Positions 37,324 through 46,146 of a DNA stretch of 64,000 nucleotides are shown piece by piece; position 1 is the first letter of the stretch; every line of letters begins with the position of its first letter. The DNA is from an uncultured Rhizobiaceae group bacterium. GTDB taxonomy: Bacteria; Pseudomonadota; Alphaproteobacteria; Rhizobiales; Rhizobiaceae. Under the pieces are notes generated by a model. The model did not search any database. It was not told where the DNA came from and saw nothing but the letters and a program-made list of their open reading frames with translations. The DNA is taken from assembly GCA_947501445.1 (NCBI GenBank), contig CANMVS010000001.1:248001-312000 (forward strand), read 5' to 3'. The translations under genes and the position numbers were made by a program.

Positions 37324-38211
37324 ATGAAATCAGCAACGACGCGCGGCGTTCTGGCAGCGCTGGCAGGCACGGCCCTGTTTACGCCCATATTTGCAGCCGG
37401 AAAGATAGCCGATGGTGCCTATCCGGCCCTGGCACTGATGGCCATGCGTTACACCGGTGGGCTGCTCACAGTCCTGCTGATTTTGTTGATGACCAAAACC
37501 ACCTTGTCCAGCCTTAAGTCAAGCAAACCGCACCAGCATCTGGTCAGGGCTGTTCTGGGCACCGGCGGCGGCGTGTTCACCATTCATGCGGCCTCGGTCA
37601 TTCCCATTGCCTACGCAACGGCTATCGGTCTGATAGAGGGCCTGTTGATTATTGCTCTGGCCGGAATGATCCTGAAAGAACACATAACCGGACGCCACTG
37701 GTTTGCCGGTTTTGTTGCGGCAGGTGGTGCCTATCTGGTTGTGCACCAGTCACTCAACGGTTCGTTGGATACAATGACCAGCCTTGAGGGTGTTGTGAGT
37801 GCATTGTTGGGTGCCGTATTCATCGCGTTGGAAGCGCTGCTGATCAAAACACTGGCGCGGCGCGAATCCGCGCTTGGTGTTCTGCTTCATGTCAATGCAT
37901 TTGGCACGCTCATTACCGTTGGCCTGTGTCTCATACTGCTCGATTGGATCGCCTGGATGGCACCGGCCTATTTTCTGTTCATTTTATTGGGTCCAATGGC
38001 CATTGCCGCCCAGTTCTTCAATATCAGAGCGTACCGCCTGGCAGATGCGGCAACGCTTGCGCCCATCAATTACAGTTGGCTTATTTTCGCAACACTGCTG
38101 GGAATTGCTTTTTTCAACGAAATTCCCACCCTTGCGGCAACGATGGGCGCAGGCCTGATACTCCTCGGCGGCATTATTGCCGCGCGGACACCGACACCGA
38201 TGCAACATTAG
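37324..38211 (+). CDS. DMT-superfamily transporter (EamA family)
   Basis: A 295-aa permease with two EamA repeats and about ten helices; typical motifs are AAGKIADGAYPALALMAMRY in the first half and PINYSWLIFATLLGIAFFNE in the second. GGAGATCGGG upstream supports the ATG at 37324. Such carriers move metabolites in or out of the cell; the substrate is not predictable. The divergent LysR gene probably regulates it. Confidence 0.9.
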   Translation: MKSATTRGVLAALAGTALFTPIFAAGKIADGAYPALALMAMRYTGGLLTVLLILLMTKTTLSSLKSSKPHQHLVRAVLGTGGGVFTIHAASVIPIAYATAIGLIEGLLIIALAGMILKEHITGRHWFAGFVAAGGAYLVVHQSLNGSLDTMTSLEGVVSALLGAVFIALEALLIKTLARRESALGVLLHVNAFGTLITVGLCLILLDWIAWMAPAYFLFILLGPMAIAAQFFNIRAYRLADAATLAPINYSWLIFATLLGIAFFNEIPTLAATMGAGLILLGGIIAARTPTPMQH

Positions 38212-38306
38212 TGGCATTTGTCTGCTCGCCAAACCATAGCAAAACCTCACCTTGTTTAAATTCAAGGATTTGCAGTTCGACGGGCAGCCATTCAAATCAG
38301 GCGGTT

Positions 38307-39008
38307 TTAGCCTTTCATCGCTTCCAACAGTTTTTCAGCAACACCTTGCGACGAGGCCGGGTTCTGACCGGTCACCAGCCCCTTGTCAGCGACAACATAG
38401 GGCGAAAATGGTTCGGCCTCGCTATAGGAAGCCCCTGCGGATTTGAGATGATCCTCCAACTGGAAAGGCACAACCTGGGTCAATCCAACCATGTCTTCTT
38501 CCCGGTTGCTGAATCCGGTGATTTTTTTGTCTTTGATGATGTTGGCTTCACCCGTGTTTGATGCGCTCAGCAGCCCGGCAACACCATGACAAACAGCACC
38601 AATTGGCGTGTTGCTGGATGCAGCCTCGGTCAACAACCTGCCAAGGTCGGTATTATCGGGAAAATCCCACATGGTGCCGTGTCCACCAACCAGATAAATC
38701 GCCGCATAGTTGTCCAATGAACTGATGCTATCGAGCCGTGTCGTGGCGCCAATGGCGGAAACCGCTTCTGCATTGGCTTCGAACCGATCAACACTGTCTG
38801 TACGCGCATTGTCCGCCAGACTACCCGCATCCACCGGCGGTTTCCCGCCGTTGGGCGATGCGATATCGACACCGTATCCGGCATCGGTGAATGCCATGTA
38901 AGGTGCCGCGAGTTCTTCCATCCAAAAACCGGTTTTATTGCCGGTATCGCCGAGTTTTTCATGCGATGTGGAAACGATGAGAACCTTGCCCTGAGTGTGT
39001 TTGGACAT
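38307..39008 (-). CDS. DJ-1/PfpI-superfamily protein (Hsp31-like type 1 glutamine amidotransferase fold)
   Basis: A 233-aa protein of the class annotated as type 1 glutamine amidotransferase domain protein. The nucleophile elbow is GAVCHGVAG (Cys140), with LVGGHGTMWDF before it and VDIASPNGG near residues 47-55, as in Hsp31-like glyoxalase III/deglycase proteins. Members detoxify methylglyoxal or act as chaperones; activity here is inferred. It converges with the DMT gene. Confidence 0.9.
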   Translation of the reverse strand: MSKHTQGKVLIVSTSHEKLGDTGNKTGFWMEELAAPYMAFTDAGYGVDIASPNGGKPPVDAGSLADNARTDSVDRFEANAEAVSAIGATTRLDSISSLDNYAAIYLVGGHGTMWDFPDNTDLGRLLTEAASSNTPIGAVCHGVAGLLSASNTGEANIIKDKKITGFSNREEDMVGLTQVVPFQLEDHLKSAGASYSEAEPFSPYVVADKGLVTGQNPASSQGVAEKLLEAMKG

Positions 39009-39395
39009 GTTGTATTCCTTATTGTTGTTATGGAGCCGACCGTTTCAATCAACGGCTGGCAGACAATTGACCAGATCGGCTTGGCCGCAATTATCCATCA
39101 ATTGTTGAGGGGAAATAAGGCCGCTGCGCGCTACTTTCAATTGTTCAACAACAGGAAAAGGGAAAACATGGGCGTTTTCCCATTCGGGCTGCTCGTCGTC
39201 ACCCAAAAATACGAGCAATACAGCAATTCATGTTTTGACGGAACCGGTAAAACCTGAATGCATCAACAAAATCAAAGGCCGACGCCGTTGTCCCGTTTCT
39301 GACAAAACGTGAAACGATCTAATGCGCGCTGACGCCCTTCGACGCGGCACTGCTATCAGCGGCAGCGCGCGGAATCGCTGAGTAAACCCTGCCGG
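39009..39395. other. Intergenic region with a class A two-hairpin element
   Basis: About 390 bp. The only recognisable content is the element at 39222-39322; the rest is non-coding sequence with the DJ-1 promoter expected near 39009-39080. Confidence 0.5.
39222..39322 (+). repeat. Two-hairpin intergenic element, class A
   Basis: AGCAATTCATGTTTTG / AAAACCTGAAT first stem (one change), second stem CGTTTC / GAAACG, terminal ATCTAA. Well conserved with the copies at 27073 and 28123. Confidence 0.9.
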
Positions 39396-39782
39396 CTAGC
39401 CAAAATGATCTGCCATGGGCTTCCAGTAACGCTGGTCCCATCCGGCGGCCAGATGTTCCGTCATCTCGGGTGGGCAGCCCGTCTGGTCAAGTGTCACAAG
39501 CGTGCCGTCCTGCGCAGGCTCCAGCCGAATGCGCAACAGCGTGTAAACACCTGCATCCCAACCCGCTACCCGCCAGGCCTGTACAATGGACTGCCCCGGT
39601 TCGAGTTCCAGATTGCGGGCAATGATCTGACCATCGTGCATCTCAGCCAATCCACCAATTGATGCATCGATTTTTGACGTTCCTCCTGTCAGCGCACTAT
39701 GGTGTTTTTCATCCATGAAGGCCTGATAAACCACCCCGGGGGCCGCGTTAATTGTCACCTGCTGATGAATTTCCGTCGTCAT
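39396..39782 (-). CDS. SRPBCC/AHSA1-domain protein
   Basis: A 128-aa START-like fold protein (TINAAPGVVYQAFMDEKHHSALTG, ending AAGWDQRYWKPMADHF), the full length of one AHSA1 domain. AAGGAG supports the start at 39782. These bind hydrophobic ligands; the biochemical function is unknown. It is divergent from an ArsR regulator with 69 bp between starts, and the ArsR gene is followed by a second SRPBCC gene. Confidence 0.9.
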   Translation of the reverse strand: MTTEIHQQVTINAAPGVVYQAFMDEKHHSALTGGTSKIDASIGGLAEMHDGQIIARNLELEPGQSIVQAWRVAGWDAGVYTLLRIRLEPAQDGTLVTLDQTGCPPEMTEHLAAGWDQRYWKPMADHFG

Positions 39783-39851
39783 GTGATTACTCCTTGCAAA
39801 AATTCGTTGTTGGGAACATATTGATAGAACATTCAACCAAATAGTTGAGAA

Positions 39852-40238
39852 TTGAGCAAGGTGAAAAATTCAACATTAAAAAATGACGATGCTGAAGATG
39901 CCTATCTGGATGACGTTTTTCATGCACTTTCAGATCCGACCCGACGGGCACTGCTGAAACAGCTTTCCAAAGCACCGGAGAAGGTCACCACACTGGCTGA
40001 ACCTTTTGACATGTCGCTCAATGCCATTTCCAAACATTTGAAAACGCTGGAAAAAGCACAATTGATTGATCGCGACACCAGCGGACGGACGAGCATCTGC
40101 TCACTGCGCGCGGATCCACTTGTTTCAGCGCAGGGCTGGCTTGATCACTATACCAGATACTGGACCGGAAACCTTGACGCTTTCGCGCAACATATGAAGA
40201 CTGAAACAAAGACAGAAGATGGCGATGAACAGCAATAA
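39852..40238 (+). CDS. ArsR-family regulator
   Basis: A 128-aa winged-helix repressor: FHALSDPTRRALLKQLSKAP, then the HTH MSLNAISKHLKTLEKAQLI. No metal-binding cysteine motif (CxC) is present, as usual for the subgroup paired with AHSA1 proteins. The start is TTG at 39852 or GTG at 39861; neither has a strong Shine-Dalgarno. Its 3' end overlaps the next SRPBCC gene by 20 nt, so they are co-translated. Confidence 0.92.
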   Translation: MSKVKNSTLKNDDAEDAYLDDVFHALSDPTRRALLKQLSKAPEKVTTLAEPFDMSLNAISKHLKTLEKAQLIDRDTSGRTSICSLRADPLVSAQGWLDHYTRYWTGNLDAFAQHMKTETKTEDGDEQQ

Positions 40239-40695
40239 CAGCGCCGATCAATCACTGTCGCTCGTCGTTCGCAAGATCGTCGATGGCAATCCGGACGCCG
40301 CCTTTGCTGCCTGGACCACACCCGATCAGATCAGACGGTGGTGGGGACCGGACAATGTCAGTTGTCCCGAGTGTGCCGTGGATTTACGTGTCGGAGGCAG
40401 CTACAAAATAGCCAACAGGTTCCCGGATGGCTCAACGATATGGATCAGCGGAGACTTTTTACGCATCGAGCCGCCACATCTTATTGAATATACGTGGCGC
40501 ATCGATCCCGGAACTGCCACCGCACAGGGCGGCGACGAATCCGTAACCGTTCGTTTTGTCCCGCGCGATCATCAGACAGAAATTGTTCTGGTTCATTCGC
40601 GCATTGCGAACCGGTCTATACAGGCATCTCATAATGCCGGTTGGTCAGCCTGCCTTGAGGGTCTTGCTGAATTCATTCATGCCCGCCAGCAGTGA
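40219..40695 (+). CDS. SRPBCC/AHSA1-domain protein downstream of ArsR
   Basis: A 158-aa START-like protein with the AHSA1 hallmarks AAWTTPDQIRRWWGP near the N-terminus and HNAGWSACLEGLAEFI at the end. It overlaps the ArsR gene by 20 nt. The start may be ATG 40219 or 40225. ArsR-AHSA1 pairs are frequent in alphaproteobacteria; the ligand is unknown. Confidence 0.92.
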   Translation: MAMNSNNSADQSLSLVVRKIVDGNPDAAFAAWTTPDQIRRWWGPDNVSCPECAVDLRVGGSYKIANRFPDGSTIWISGDFLRIEPPHLIEYTWRIDPGTATAQGGDESVTVRFVPRDHQTEIVLVHSRIANRSIQASHNAGWSACLEGLAEFIHARQQ

Positions 40696-40701
40696 CCATA
40701 C

Positions 40702-41250
40702 CTATCGCTGCCTTGCAGGATTTCCCACGACGATGGAATCATCACCGACGTCGCGGGTAACCACACTTCCGGCGCCTATTATGGCGCGATCACCAATCGT
40801 TACGCCGGGCATTATGATCGCCCCTCCACCGATCCAGACATCCTCACCAATGGTGACAGGCATGGCGATCTCGACACCGCGTGCCCGCTGAACCGCATCC
40901 TTACTGTGTTGGGCACAATAGATCTGAACGCTGGGTCCCACCATCGTGCGGGCTCCAAAGCGCACTGGTGCAGAGTCCAAAATGGTGCATCCCGCGTTCA
41001 GATAGACCTGCGATTCAAACGTGATGTTCATACCGTAGGAACAATGAAACGGGGCCTCCATATAGGCATCATCCGCAATTGCACTAAACAGTTCCTTCAG
41101 CAGAGGGGCTGTATTGCCGCGTTCTTCCGGATCCATTGTATTGTGTTGATTTACAGCTCTGCGGGCTCTCACCCGCAAAACTTCCAGCTCATCATCCAGA
41201 CAGATGTACCATTCGCCGGCCATCATCTTTTGCCGCTGTGAGCTCGCCAT
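40702..41250 (-). CDS. Hexapeptide-repeat (maltose-type) acetyltransferase
   Basis: A 182-aa left-handed beta-helix acyltransferase of the maltose/galactoside O-acetyltransferase group. An N-terminal Mac-type helix ([15 protein letters not shown]) precedes hexapeptide repeats and the site [10 protein letters not shown] (His candidate), [20 protein letters not shown] and [10 protein letters not shown]. Transfers acetyl from acetyl-CoA to a sugar hydroxyl; the acceptor is unknown. The start at 41250 is preferred (AGGGTGATG upstream). It converges with the SRPBCC gene, 6 bp between stops. Confidence 0.9.
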   Translation of the reverse strand: MASSQRQKMMAGEWYICLDDELEVLRVRARRAVNQHNTMDPEERGNTAPLLKELFSAIADDAYMEAPFHCSYGMNITFESQVYLNAGCTILDSAPVRFGARTMVGPSVQIYCAQHSKDAVQRARGVEIAMPVTIGEDVWIGGGAIIMPGVTIGDRAIIGAGSVVTRDVGDDSIVVGNPARQR

Positions 41251-41567
41251 ATCATCACCCTGTTTGTCTGTCTGATCGCACGAATACCGCCAACCTGTTT
41301 GAATATTGCCCGAGCAGCCAAAGCGATCAAGTCGGTTAACCCCAGGACCTGTATTCAACAAATTGACGCCACCCGGAATTGACCCGACGCCCCCTGCTTT
41401 TTTTGATCATATTGTTGAAACAACCGTGCCCGTTCAGCTTTGAAGAAGAGCTTCTGCTTGCCCATTGGAGAAATTCCCAACATCCATTGGCACGGGATGA
41501 TCCGAAAGTGTTGATGGTGAAAAAATCAGACTTTTCCCAAAATAAAAAGGTGCTAGTGTGGCACACC
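41251..41567. other. Intergenic region upstream of the ParB-domain gene
   Basis: About 317 bp between divergent genes; no gene, repeat or clear operator was recognised. A longer in-frame extension of the ParB-domain gene (to 41379) lacks family resemblance. Confidence 0.4.
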
Positions 41568-41813
41568 ATGGAGATAGTCAGTCTGAAAATAGAACAGGTC
41601 TATGTGCCGGTTAAGCGTCTGAAGACGCTGGACCCAGCGGTTGTCGATGAAATCGCTGAGAGTATGCTTGAGAAGGGGCAAATTACCCCACTTCTTGTAC
41701 GCGCTGACAACGAGCGATATGTCCTGGTCGAAGGACTGCATCGCCTTGAAGCCTGCAAGGCCCTGGGTGAAGAGGATGTGCTGGCGCAGATTGTGCAGGC
41801 CAGACGGCACTGA
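41568..41813 (+). CDS. Stand-alone ParB/sulfiredoxin-type N-terminal domain protein
   Basis: An 81-aa protein consisting only of the ParB N-terminal (ParB/Srx nuclease-fold) domain: RLKTLDPAVVDEIAESMLEK, GQITPLLVRADN and the nucleotide-binding box VEGLHRLEACKALGE. The HTH and dimer domains of partition proteins are absent and no ParA is near, so chromosome or plasmid partition is unlikely. ParB-fold domains bind CTP or ATP and some are nucleases or kinases; the role here is unknown. The start has only a weak Shine-Dalgarno. Confidence 0.8.
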   Translation: MEIVSLKIEQVYVPVKRLKTLDPAVVDEIAESMLEKGQITPLLVRADNERYVLVEGLHRLEACKALGEEDVLAQIVQARRH

Positions 41814-41940
41814 TAGTACAAAAGAAGCCACGCCCACCTGTATGGCGCACATATTCCGCGCTTCATTGAGATAGATCAACGACCGTTTCGCCTGTGGCGT
41901 TAGTTTGGCCTGTGAGCAACAGCAAACGGCCAATATTTTC

Positions 41941-42525
41941 ATGAAACGCATTACGATCATTCAAGGGCACCCTACCCCGGATCGCCATCACCTGTGCCAT
42001 GCCCTGCAGGATGCCTATATCGCCGGTGCCAGAAGTGAATGCCATCATGTCACCAGCATTGAAATCGCGACATTGGACTTCCCCCTTCTGCAATCACAGC
42101 GTGACTGGCAGGAAGGAGCACCTGCAACACCTGCGGGTCTTCGACACGCACAGCAGGCCATCCGTGACAGTGATCACATCGTGCTGATATACCCGCTTTG
42201 GTTGGGCACCATGCCTGCCCTGCTCAAAGGCTTCCTCGAACAGGTACTGCGTCCCGGCATCGCCCTGAGCTATGAAGGTCTTTATCCAAAAGCCCTGCTG
42301 AAAGGCAAATCAGCGCGTGTCATTGTCACAATGGGCATGCCGGCATTTGCCTACCGGTGGTATTTTGGTGGACACAGTCTGACATCTCTCAAGCGCAATA
42401 TATTGGGGTTTGTTGGCATCCATCCGGTCAAGCACAACCTGTTTGGTATGGTTGACAAGGCGAGCACCCGACGGCGGCAGGCCTGGCTCAACAAAATGAG
42501 GCTGCTTGGAGAAACAGCCCGTTGA
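41941..42525 (+). CDS. Flavodoxin-fold NAD(P)H quinone oxidoreductase
   Basis: A 194-aa FMN-dependent reductase of the NQO1/KefF/MdaB type. It starts IIQGHPTPDRHHLCHAL (phosphate-binding loop), with LIYPLWLGTMPALLKGFLEQ in the centre and VTMGMPAFAYRWYFGGH later. It would reduce quinones by two electrons, avoiding semiquinones. The upstream Shine-Dalgarno is weak. It follows the ParB-domain gene by 127 bp; functional linkage is not evident. Confidence 0.85.
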   Translation: MKRITIIQGHPTPDRHHLCHALQDAYIAGARSECHHVTSIEIATLDFPLLQSQRDWQEGAPATPAGLRHAQQAIRDSDHIVLIYPLWLGTMPALLKGFLEQVLRPGIALSYEGLYPKALLKGKSARVIVTMGMPAFAYRWYFGGHSLTSLKRNILGFVGIHPVKHNLFGMVDKASTRRRQAWLNKMRLLGETAR

Positions 42526-42562
42526 CGCTTTCCAAAATGGATATTGCAGGCAACATAGATGG

Positions 42563-43699
42563 CTATTGTCCGGGAGCGCCGCTGGTACCGGGTTTATAGC
42601 GCCATATGTAATAGGGCGCATTGTCGCGAACATTCTCACGATTTTGCAGCACCAGATGTGGAATTGCACTATCTGCCAGATAAAGCCAGCCATCGGGCCC
42701 AAAGCTCAGACCGTCTGCCCAGCGGATACGCTTATCCTTGATATCCGTTGACAAGGTGCCGTCAGGTTTCATTTTCACAATGGCCTGATGCTCAATATCG
42801 GTGATAAATATGTTGTTCTCATCGTCAATTGTAAGCCCGTCATTCAATGGTTTTGCACCCACCGCTTCGATCTGTCTGGCAATCGCTTCATCCGCCAATG
42901 CGCCGTTTTGAAGGGATGCTGTAGGCAATCGGAAGAGCGTATTGTGATTCATTGCGGCAAAATACAGGTATTTGTTGTCCCGACTGAGTGCAATTCCATC
43001 GAGTCCGACCTTCATTTCAACCAGGCCGCCAAAATAGGACATATCGCGAATCTGGTTCTGAATGAGGATGTTCTGCGGATACAGGCTGTCATGGCGATTA
43101 AGCAATCGTCGTGCCTGACCGGTCTGCGTATCATATACAACGATCGCTGGTCGCTTGGCCCAGTAACCAACATCGGCGATGTAGACCCAGCGCCCGTCCG
43201 TACTGATTTGCAGATCCTGCAGAAAGGAACCCCAAGGGGCTACCGAACCGTCAAAGAAATATTCGTGCGCCACAGCGCCGGTTGCCAGATCAATCGCCAA
43301 TAGTCGCGGTTTACCAAAGCCGTGACCGCCCGGATCAATGATCCAAAGTCGGTTTTGCCGGTCGACGACCAACCCCAGCGGTGTCTCAAACAATCTGTCC
43401 TGGTCCTGAACATTGGGATACGGCATGGCCTTGCCATTGGCCCATTCATAAAGCTTTGGACCCTCGGGGTGCGATTCAGGGTGAATTGTGTAAAAAATTC
43501 GCCCGTCGGCCGAAACTGCCGCATTGCCAATTGGTTGCTGCGAAATGACGGCCGCCTCTATCGTGCCCTGTGGTTGCTCGGGCTCGGACGTCAAATCCTG
43601 ATAGGGCGTACCGCCACCAAAAATCAGCCAGAGGGTACCTGTAAGGGCGACCAGGAAGAGCACCAGAACACCAACAAACCAGCCGACCCATTTCAACAT
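42563..43699 (-). CDS. Membrane-anchored major-royal-jelly/yellow-family protein
   Basis: A 378-aa protein with an N-terminal membrane anchor (WVGWFVGVLVLFLVALTGTL) and a six-bladed beta-propeller. It has family signatures LFETPLGLVVDRQNRLWIID, LQDLQISTDGRWVYIADV, ALSRDNKYLYFAAM and GLTIDDENNIFITDIEHQAI. Bacterial members are often annotated as L-dopachrome tautomerase-related or SMP-30-like. GAGG 7 nt upstream supports the start at 43699. Substrate unknown; the periplasmic location is inferred from the anchor. Confidence 0.85.
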   Translation of the reverse strand: MLKWVGWFVGVLVLFLVALTGTLWLIFGGGTPYQDLTSEPEQPQGTIEAAVISQQPIGNAAVSADGRIFYTIHPESHPEGPKLYEWANGKAMPYPNVQDQDRLFETPLGLVVDRQNRLWIIDPGGHGFGKPRLLAIDLATGAVAHEYFFDGSVAPWGSFLQDLQISTDGRWVYIADVGYWAKRPAIVVYDTQTGQARRLLNRHDSLYPQNILIQNQIRDMSYFGGLVEMKVGLDGIALSRDNKYLYFAAMNHNTLFRLPTASLQNGALADEAIARQIEAVGAKPLNDGLTIDDENNIFITDIEHQAIVKMKPDGTLSTDIKDKRIRWADGLSFGPDGWLYLADSAIPHLVLQNRENVRDNAPYYIWRYKPGTSGAPGQ

Positions 43700-43846
43700 G
43701 TCAAACCTCACATACATTGGCCTGATGAGCCAAATCAGCCAACCGGAGCACAGTATTTTCTGACATTATCGTGCGTGAGGCAGAATGCAAACCCCAATCG
43801 GATCAATTAGATAGCTATTGTGCCGAAGGAACCTGGGTATTGCTCA

Positions 43847-44641
43847 TCACACCCAGTTACGTATTTCCTCAGGCTTTAAATAGCGCAGATTATTCCCGTC
43901 ATCATCCTGCCAGCCAAATCCGAAAAACCCACCGTCTGTCGATGAATTGTCCAAAGGCTGTGTGTTGCCGGCATAAACATGTTGCAATTCCAGCAATGCA
44001 TAGGGGCGCGCCCACAGCCACGGGCGGTTTTCAACTGCCCGCAGGTCTGCCAGCGGCAGCGGCTCCTTACTCCATGTGTAGAAATAGAGGCAAAATCCAT
44101 AATCATCGACCGGCTGTACAGACATAAGCCGCATGCCAAGGACGTTTTCACAATAGTTGCGTGCGCGGTCAATATGATTCACCCGCAACGTGATATGGGC
44201 AAGTGTCGCCTGGCCGCCTATCTCATGGCCCCCCACCGTATTTCCAGCAAGCTCATCCACGCTCATTGGCGGCTGTGTGCTTGCCTCAAAACCATGTTGC
44301 AGCAGTTCGATGATAAAGCCTTCCGGATCCGTCAGGTGGCTCATATAACCGATATCGCGAAACTGCTTTGGGGCGGTAACCGCCCAGCCGTTTCTCCGCA
44401 GGAAATCCACCGCCTCGTCCAAATCGCGCACAGTAATACCGGTTTTCCAGTAAAAATTCTGCGATCCGGTTGCACGTTCACGTTTGGCGCCCGGATGAAG
44501 CTCAAGCAGGCAGTGCGCCGCATCAAACCCCAGCAATGGGTTTTCACCGCTGCCAAAATCCGTCATCCCGAGCATCTGGCAATAGAATTCGCGCAGCAAA
44601 GACAGATCTCGAACACGCAGGCAGTGCCGGGCTATCTTCAT
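43847..44641 (-). CDS. Two-domain VOC (glyoxalase/dioxygenase) protein
   Basis: A 264-aa protein with two vicinal-oxygen-chelate modules: the first starts HCLRVRDLSLLREFYCQMLG, the second HITLRVNHIDRARNYCENVL. The metal-ligand pattern (His near each beta-1, Glu in LLELHP and FIIELLQHG) is partly visible. Function could be lactoylglutathione-lyase-like, ring-cleaving or resistance; undecided. AAGGTG upstream supports the start at 44641. Confidence 0.85.
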   Translation of the reverse strand: MKIARHCLRVRDLSLLREFYCQMLGMTDFGSGENPLLGFDAAHCLLELHPGAKRERATGSQNFYWKTGITVRDLDEAVDFLRRNGWAVTAPKQFRDIGYMSHLTDPEGFIIELLQHGFEASTQPPMSVDELAGNTVGGHEIGGQATLAHITLRVNHIDRARNYCENVLGMRLMSVQPVDDYGFCLYFYTWSKEPLPLADLRAVENRPWLWARPYALLELQHVYAGNTQPLDNSSTDGGFFGFGWQDDDGNNLRYLKPEEIRNWV

Positions 44642-44710
44642 GAGTGCACCTTGTTCTGGCTCGAATTTCAACAGCCCGTGCCCTGCCGTCAGGTTCGTCT
44701 GTCTGTTTTT

Positions 44711-44804
44711 GGGCCGTTTCACGTTTTGTCAGAAACGGGACAACGGTGTGGCCTTTGATTTTGTTGACGCATTCAGGTTTTGCCGATTCCATCAAAACCT
44801 GAAT
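44711..44804 (-). repeat. Two-hairpin intergenic element, class A, reverse orientation
   Basis: Read on the minus strand: AATTCAGGTTTTGATGGAAT first stem pairing with AAAACCTGAAT, then the CGTTTC/GAAACG second stem. The only full copy in reverse orientation. It sits between the chrA stop and the VOC start. Confidence 0.9.
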
Positions 44805-44834
44805 TACTTTAGAGCCTCCAAATACCAAAGGAAC

Positions 44835-46142
44835 TCAGATTTGTCCCACAAGAGATAAGACGACACCGATAATGGCCGAAATTGCCAGAACCCGCAAAAG
44901 GCCCCAATGCAGACCGAGCAGTAAAACACCGCTCAGGACGGCCAAAACGATGACGTGCCAGTCAACTGAGGCAAGTTCAGGCTGCCATAGGGTAACAAAT
45001 CCAATTTTCCGGTCGGTTACGGTGCCGAAGAAAACGTGGAGCGCGAACCATATGGACAGGTTGAGTATGACCCCGACAACGGCTGCGGTAATCCCCGACA
45101 ATGCCCCACGTAATCTGGGCTGCCCGCCGATCCAGTCGATATAGGGGGCACAGGCAAATATCCACAGGAAACAGGGTACAAATGTTGCCCATAGAGCCAC
45201 AATCGCACCAGCCACACCAAGTGCCAGTCCACCCTCATTAAAGGCAGACAAAAACCCGACAAACTCGGTCACGAGAATGAGTGGTCCCGGCGTTGTTTCT
45301 GCAAGCCCAAGACCATCCATCATCGCACCGGCTGAAAGCCAGCCATACTGACTGACAACATCCTGCGCCATGTAGGCGAGCACCGCATAGGCCCCACCGA
45401 AGGTGACAATTGCCAGTTTGGAGAAAAAATGCCCGAGATCACTCAATATGGGTTGACCGGAAAGAGCCCCCACCAACAGCAGCGGCACCCACCAGATCGC
45501 AAGCCACGTCAGGATGGTCGATAACGTTGCAAGCGCAGACACCCCTACCCGTTGCGTTTCCACCTGTTGATCAGGCCGCGAACCACCGGTGACAAATCCA
45601 CTCAAAGCAGCAAGCAGGATAAGCAATGGGTAAGGTAACTGAAGAAAGAAAATGCCGACAAATGCCAGGGCTGCTATGACCCAGTGACTGGGCAGATGAA
45701 GCGCTTTTTTGGATACGCGAAGCAATGCTTCAATGACAATGACAACGACGGTCGCCTTAATTCCCAGAAACAGGGCGGTAACAACCGGAACATCGCCCAG
45801 CAGCACATAAACAATACCCAGTGCCAGAATGACGGCAGCCCCAGGCAGAACGAACAGCAGTCCGGCCAGCAGCCCACCCGATGTGCCACGCAATCGCCAA
45901 CCGGCATAGGTGGCAAGCTGCATTGCTTCAGGTCCCGGCAAAAGCATGCAAAAACTCAGTGCATTCAGATATTGTTTTTCAGACAACCAGCCTTTGTCTT
46001 CGACCAATATGCGGTGCATGAGCGCGATTTGTGCAGCCGGCCCCCCAAAAGAGAGCAGACCGATTTTTCCGAATACCGAAGTCGCCTCCGCCAAATCAGG
46101 CGGTGCAAGCGGTTCGGCGGATATTTCATTGGTGACAGTCAT
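44835..46142 (-). CDS. chrA: Chromate efflux transporter ChrA
   Basis: A 435-aa long-chain CHR-family permease with about ten to twelve helices in two homologous halves: FGKIGLLSFGGPAAQIALMH in the first and FFSKLAIVTFGGAYAVLAYM in the second, each with the conserved FGG motif. It exports chromate. It begins 4 bp after the ChrB-like gene, so the pair forms an operon. Confidence 0.94.
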   Translation of the reverse strand: MTVTNEISAEPLAPPDLAEATSVFGKIGLLSFGGPAAQIALMHRILVEDKGWLSEKQYLNALSFCMLLPGPEAMQLATYAGWRLRGTSGGLLAGLLFVLPGAAVILALGIVYVLLGDVPVVTALFLGIKATVVVIVIEALLRVSKKALHLPSHWVIAALAFVGIFFLQLPYPLLILLAALSGFVTGGSRPDQQVETQRVGVSALATLSTILTWLAIWWVPLLLVGALSGQPILSDLGHFFSKLAIVTFGGAYAVLAYMAQDVVSQYGWLSAGAMMDGLGLAETTPGPLILVTEFVGFLSAFNEGGLALGVAGAIVALWATFVPCFLWIFACAPYIDWIGGQPRLRGALSGITAAVVGVILNLSIWFALHVFFGTVTDRKIGFVTLWQPELASVDWHVIVLAVLSGVLLLGLHWGLLRVLAISAIIGVVLSLVGQI

Positions 46143-46146
46143 CCCT

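Noticed and set aside
41568-41813. Plasmid/chromosome partition (parAB) locus
   Set aside because: Only the ParB N-terminal domain is present; no ParA, no HTH and no visible parS-like site.
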